DNA of 25,867 nucleotides, from positions 1 through 25,867 of the forward strand of contig SFID01000017.1 in NCBI GenBank assembly GCA_004555425.1, given 5' to 3'. Numbering within the stretch: position 1 is the stretch's first letter; every line of letters starts with the position of its first letter. This document shows positions 23,107 through 25,867 of the stretch, piece by piece. The stretch comes from Bacteroidales bacterium (lineage in GTDB: Bacteria > Bacteroidota > Bacteroidia > Bacteroidales > Bacteroidaceae). The position numbers and the translations under genes were made by a program. The notes beneath the pieces are model-generated. The model made no database searches. It saw nothing but the letters and a program-made list of their open reading frames with translations, and had not been told where the DNA came from.

Positions 23107-24822
23107 TTAGATGATGCCAATCCGCTGGATTTCCGATTCAAAGTTGGGCGTGAAGAATCCCGTACCCATGCGTTCGCGAATCTCTTCCAAGGAGAAGAAT
23201 CTTCCCTCGGCCACTTCCTCTGAGGGGGTAGGGGGGATGTCTGTGGTGGTGCGGAATACGTGAACCAGCTCGCGCTCTCGCTGGCTCTCATAGAGGTAGC
23301 GCGTGACGAACTCAGCCGTGAAGCCCTCCAGTCCGATTTCCTCGCGCGTCTCGCGGCGCATGGCCTCTTCGGGTGTTTCGCCACAATCGGCATGACCGCC
23401 CACAGCGGTGTCCCAGCGTCCAGGCTGAATGTCCTTCCACTCAGGGCGCTTTTGCAAGTAGAGTTCACCGCGACTGTTGAATACGTGGAGGTGAACAACG
23501 GGGTGAAGCCAGAACGTACCGCCATGGCATTCGCTGCGTGACGCCTGACCAATCTCTTTGCCTTCATTATCAACCAAAGGGAGTAGTTCATCGGGCGATT
23601 CAAGCAGCGAACTGTCACCATAACTCAAGAAACGGAAATCGTGGTTCAGGGCATAGTCGTAGATACGTTGCCAGTCACCTTTCACGAAGGCCGAAACGAG
23701 CAAGAGCAGCGTGCTGCCGGGCTGATGGAAATTCGTTATCATGCGGCGCACAATGTGGAAAGCGTAGCCCGGAGCGATGATAATGCGTGTGGAGGCATGG
23801 AGCACAGACAGCCCGTGGCGATTCATGTAGGAAAGAATGGCGTTGAGGGCCTCGCGTGTGGTAGGTTTCACGTCTGGATTGGCGGCCAGTTCGTAGGGCA
23901 TCCATTGCGGTACGCGCAGTTCCTCGGGCGTCAGCTCGGGATTGCGTTGCACCATTACTCCTATATAATATAGGCTCTCCAAGGTGCGCACCGAGGTGGT
24001 GCCCACGGCCGTGCAGTGGCAATTGTGTGCCAGCAGCCTTTCAATGAGTTCGCGGCGCACGGCAATCCATTCGGCGTGCATCGTGTGGTCGCCTATTTCT
24101 TCGCTCTTGACAGGCTTGAAGGTGCCTGCGCCCACATGGAGGGTCAGTTCGCCCAGCTCCACCCCTTTCTGCTGGAGGCGTTCCAGCACCTCGGGTGTGA
24201 AATGCAGGCCCGCCGTCGGTGCTGCCACCGAACCCTTTATCTTGGAATACACCGTCTGGTACGTTTGTAGGTCGCTCTGCTCGGTTTCGCGGTTGAGATA
24301 GGGCGGTATGGGCAGTTCGCCAATGGCATCTAGAATTTCCGAGAACGTCACCGTGTCGTCATTCCAACTCAGCACAACCTCGTGGCCCGTATCGCAGACG
24401 CCTCGGCGCTCGGCGCGCAGGGTTAGGGCCTTGTCGCCCACCTGCACCGTCCGTTCCAGCAGTCCTTCCTTCCACTTCTTCAAGTTACCCACAAGGCAAA
24501 TCCAACTCACACTCCCCGTGGCCGAAAACGACAACTGATAGTCCGAAGGCGTATGCGGCTCAAGGCAGAAAACCTCAATGAGCGCGCCCGTAGCCTTGCG
24601 GAAATGCAGGCGCGCATAAATCACCTTCGTATTGTTGAATACCATCAGTTCGCCTGCGGGAAGGCACTCGGGCAGGTCGCTAAACCGCCTTTCGCCCACC
24701 ATGTCTTGTTGATAGGTCAGCAATTTCGACTGGTCGCGCTGCGCCAGCGGGTATTTGGCAATACGTTCTTCGGGAAGCGGATAGCGGTATTCTTCAATGC
24801 GTATATGTTGCGGGTTCAGCAT
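23107..24822 (-). CDS. queA: QueA (tRNA queuosine synthesis) fused to a C-terminal NUDIX hydrolase
   Basis: A 571-residue fusion. Residues 1-408 are QueA, which transfers and isomerises the ribose of S-adenosylmethionine onto preQ1 at tRNA position 34. Typical segments are LPEERIAKYPLAQRDQSKLL, VFNNTKVIYARL, KGSVAAPTAGLHFT, LHVGAGTFKPVK, HAEWIAV, VGTTSVRTLES and MITNFHQPGSTLLLLVSAFV. Residues 409-571 are a complete NUDIX domain (DELLPLVDNEGKEIGQASRS, VVHLHVFNSRGELYLQKR) with the NUDIX box from Gly476: G-x5-E-x7-RETREEIGL, keeping both catalytic Glu pairs. It resembles stand-alone isopentenyl-isomerase-like NUDIX proteins of Bacteroidales. The ATG at 24822 is chosen because the protein then begins at the QueA homology and lies downstream of the promoter; the frame is open further upstream. 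No stop or frameshift separates the two domains. Confidence 0.92.
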   Translation of the reverse strand: MLNPQHIRIEEYRYPLPEERIAKYPLAQRDQSKLLTYQQDMVGERRFSDLPECLPAGELMVFNNTKVIYARLHFRKATGALIEVFCLEPHTPSDYQLSFSATGSVSWICLVGNLKKWKEGLLERTVQVGDKALTLRAERRGVCDTGHEVVLSWNDDTVTFSEILDAIGELPIPPYLNRETEQSDLQTYQTVYSKIKGSVAAPTAGLHFTPEVLERLQQKGVELGELTLHVGAGTFKPVKSEEIGDHTMHAEWIAVRRELIERLLAHNCHCTAVGTTSVRTLESLYYIGVMVQRNPELTPEELRVPQWMPYELAANPDVKPTTREALNAILSYMNRHGLSVLHASTRIIIAPGYAFHIVRRMITNFHQPGSTLLLLVSAFVKGDWQRIYDYALNHDFRFLSYGDSSLLESPDELLPLVDNEGKEIGQASRSECHGGTFWLHPVVHLHVFNSRGELYLQKRPEWKDIQPGRWDTAVGGHADCGETPEEAMRRETREEIGLEGFTAEFVTRYLYESQRERELVHVFRTTTDIPPTPSEEVAEGRFFSLEEIRERMGTGFFTPNFESEIQRIGII

Positions 24823-24894
24823 AGTCAATATATATATATAATTGTAACAAACGAAAAAGCCCGATGCTCCCACAAAAGGGCGATACAGGCTGGG

Positions 24895-24927
24895 CAAAAG
24901 TACGAAAAAATAATGGCACATCCGAAA
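24895..24927 (-). promoter_or_regulatory. Promoter of the queA-NUDIX gene (TTTC-21-TACTTTTG)
   Basis: On the minus strand TACTTTTG (24902-24895) is a perfect -7 box, with TTTC (24927-24924) 21 bases upstream as a near -33 box. The leader is about 65 bases and ends in an AT dinucleotide run (24828-24841) before the ATG. Confidence 0.7.
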
Positions 24928-24952
24928 GCGCTACAAAATATTCCCCTAAAAA

Positions 24953-24984
24953 TTTCCTCATATCAAAAAGAACCCGTATCTTTG
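24953..24984 (+). promoter_or_regulatory. Promoter of tRNA-Ser (TTTC-20-TATCTTTG)
   Basis: TTTC at 24953-24956, a 20-base spacer, and a perfect TATCTTTG at 24977-24984. The tRNA begins 39 bases after the -7 box, leaving a short 5' precursor. It is divergent from the queA promoter. Confidence 0.75.
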
Positions 24985-25022
24985 CACCCGAATTTAAAAG
25001 CCGATGTAGCCGACAAACATCA

Positions 25023-25110
25023 GGAGAGGTGCTCGAGTGGCTTAAGAGGCACGCCTGGAAAGCGTGTATACGCCAAAAGCGTATCGGGGGTTCGAATCCC
25101 CCTCTCTCCG
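25023..25110 (+). tRNA. tRNA-Ser (anticodon GGA)
   Basis: A class II tRNA of 88 bases without encoded CCA. Acceptor arms are GGAGAGG (25023-25029) and TCTCTCC plus discriminator G (25103-25110), with one G-T pair at the inner end. The D arm is CTC...GAG. The anticodon arm is CACGC-CTGGAAA-GCGTG with anticodon GGA, reading UCC and UCU. The long variable arm ATACGC/GCGTAT is typical of serine tRNAs, and the T arm is GGGGG-TTCGAAT-CCCCC. A terminator follows after six bases. Confidence 0.97.
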
Positions 25111-25116
25111 CTATCT

Positions 25117-25153
25117 AAGGTTTCAGCAAGTTTACTTGTTTGAAACCTTTTTT
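25117..25153 (+). terminator. Intrinsic terminator after tRNA-Ser
   Basis: AAGGTTTCA (25117-25125) pairs with TGAAACCTT (25141-25149), 9 bp perfect, followed by a T-run. Between here and the next promoter the sequence is AT-rich and shows no gene. Confidence 0.9.
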
Positions 25154-25330
25154 GTTATTTATCAGTATGTTATGAATTGACTAGTTGAATTTTATATGGT
25201 CTGTTTGCTATTTAGGGAGGGACGTGATAATTTTTCTATATGTAATCATGTGTAGTTATTATCTCGAAAGAGGGGTGCTTTTTTGTAACAATTTTATTTA
25301 CAATAAAAGGTGTATTTCTCTCTATATTAC

Positions 25331-25338
25331 TATCTTTG
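25331..25338 (+). promoter_or_regulatory. -7 box (TATCTTTG) for the last gene
   Basis: A perfect TAnnTTTG element 21-27 bases before the two candidate start codons. No good -33 TTTG is seen. Because transcription would start near 25345, the upstream in-frame start at 25185 cannot be used. Confidence 0.65.
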
Positions 25339-25364
25339 CATACCAAACCTATAAAATTATGATT

Positions 25365-25796
25365 ATGAAAAAGTTATTTATTCTCTTAGTCCTTCTGTGT
25401 TCTGTTGCTATAAGCAATGCACAAGAAAAAGAAACTGAAAAATCTCAGAGTAAAGCCGTTCTTTTTGAAGAAAGCATTGGCTCTCTAATCAAAAAAGATT
25501 TCTATAATCTGTCAAAGGTTCGTGGTGTTGAGAATCAAGTGCTTATTTTGACGGATATTTTAACAGGTGAAAAAATGGGATGTTTAAGGATGAAACCAAA
25601 ACAGTATTCTTCTTCAAATGAACCCTGCGTTGGGACACTTGATTTTGAAGAATTAGATGCGGCTATTAAGTCGCTTTCTTATATCAAAGAAAATATTTTA
25701 CCTACGACCCCTGATGTTTATTCCGAAATTGTGTTTAAGAGCAAAGATGGTGTTCAATTAGGTACATATTTCAATGAAACCCTCATGACAATTTAG
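25365..25796 (+). CDS. Small secreted protein of unknown function
   Basis: A 143-residue protein with a clear Sec signal peptide (MKKLFILLVLLCSVAISNAQ, cut near the AQ). An ATG two codons earlier (25359) is equally possible. The mature part is soluble and charged: KAVLFEESIGSLIKKDFYNL, QVLILTDILTGEKMGCLRMK, TLDFEELDAAIKSLSYIKEN, YSEIVFKSKDGVQLGTYF. It resembles small exported hypothetical proteins I have seen in Bacteroidales, but I can name no family or function. It ends abruptly at FNETLMTI, with no further homologous-looking domain. The gene and its surroundings are clearly richer in A and T than the rest of the window and start right after tRNA-Ser, so acquisition by transfer is possible. 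Confidence 0.75.
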   Translation: MKKLFILLVLLCSVAISNAQEKETEKSQSKAVLFEESIGSLIKKDFYNLSKVRGVENQVLILTDILTGEKMGCLRMKPKQYSSSNEPCVGTLDFEELDAAIKSLSYIKENILPTTPDVYSEIVFKSKDGVQLGTYFNETLMTI

Positions 25797-25867
25797 AAGC
25801 CGCCAAAGTAAATGAAAAGGGCTTGCCACGCGTTATATTAGTATAGCACTATAATAACAGCGATTAT

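Noticed and set aside
24823..24888. preQ1 riboswitch or attenuator in the queA leader
   Set aside because: A GCCC...GGGC-TTTTT arrangement exists on the minus strand, but the stem is only 4 bp with a 15-base loop and no preQ1 motif was recognised.

Overview
The window looks like chromosomal DNA of a Bacteroidales bacterium, probably Prevotella-like. The evidence is a set of typical products (YidC starting MDKNTITG, a P. gingivalis-type DPP5, secreted DPP III, a GH109-type Gfo/Idh/MocA protein, a TonB-type outer-membrane barrel), near absence of Shine-Dalgarno sequences, and many Bacteroidetes promoters of the form TTTG-(19-21)-TAnnTTTG. This is inference from recognised families; no database search was run.

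Layout. 1-5947 (+): tail of an LptF/LptG permease, a DEAD-box RNA helicase, EttA, a small lipoprotein, a ThiE/TenI-like protein and PRPP synthetase, closed by a strong terminator. 5948-6486: a spacer with no recognisable gene, ending in a promoter and a two-hairpin yidC leader. 6487-12212 (+): yidC, a long intergenic hairpin, the secreted serine peptidase DPP5 and an MFS transporter. 12213-12519: a convergent gap with a terminator for each side and, between them, four GC-rich palindromes. 12520-15672 (-): an AddB-like nuclease and a small conserved protein. 15673-17983 (+): secreted DPP III, whose promoter is followed at once by a terminator-like hairpin. 17984-18450: a convergent gap with two terminators, a hairpin and two palindromes. 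18451-24822 (-): in transcription order, a QueA-NUDIX fusion, a membrane-anchored winged-helix regulator (frame-disrupted), an outer-membrane barrel and a GH109-like protein. 24823-25867 (+): tRNA-Ser(GGA), then AT-rich DNA with a small secreted protein of unknown function.

How the parts work together. Most genes are housekeeping: RNA remodelling, ribosome throttling, PRPP and thiamine metabolism, membrane insertion, recombination, queuosine and tRNA-Ser. Two secreted dipeptidyl peptidases and a glycosidase-like oxidoreductase fit a bacterium feeding on host or dietary peptides and glycans.

The most interesting unit is 22333-23080. A one-component, membrane-spanning OmpR/PhoB-type regulator lies next to an outer-membrane barrel gene. 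The 94-base gap between them carries Pho-box-like 7-mer direct repeats with an 11-bp period, arranged in both orientations over the barrel gene's promoter. Other notable items are the QueA-NUDIX fusion, the 22-bp GC palindrome array insulated by two terminators, and structured leaders before yidC and dpp3.
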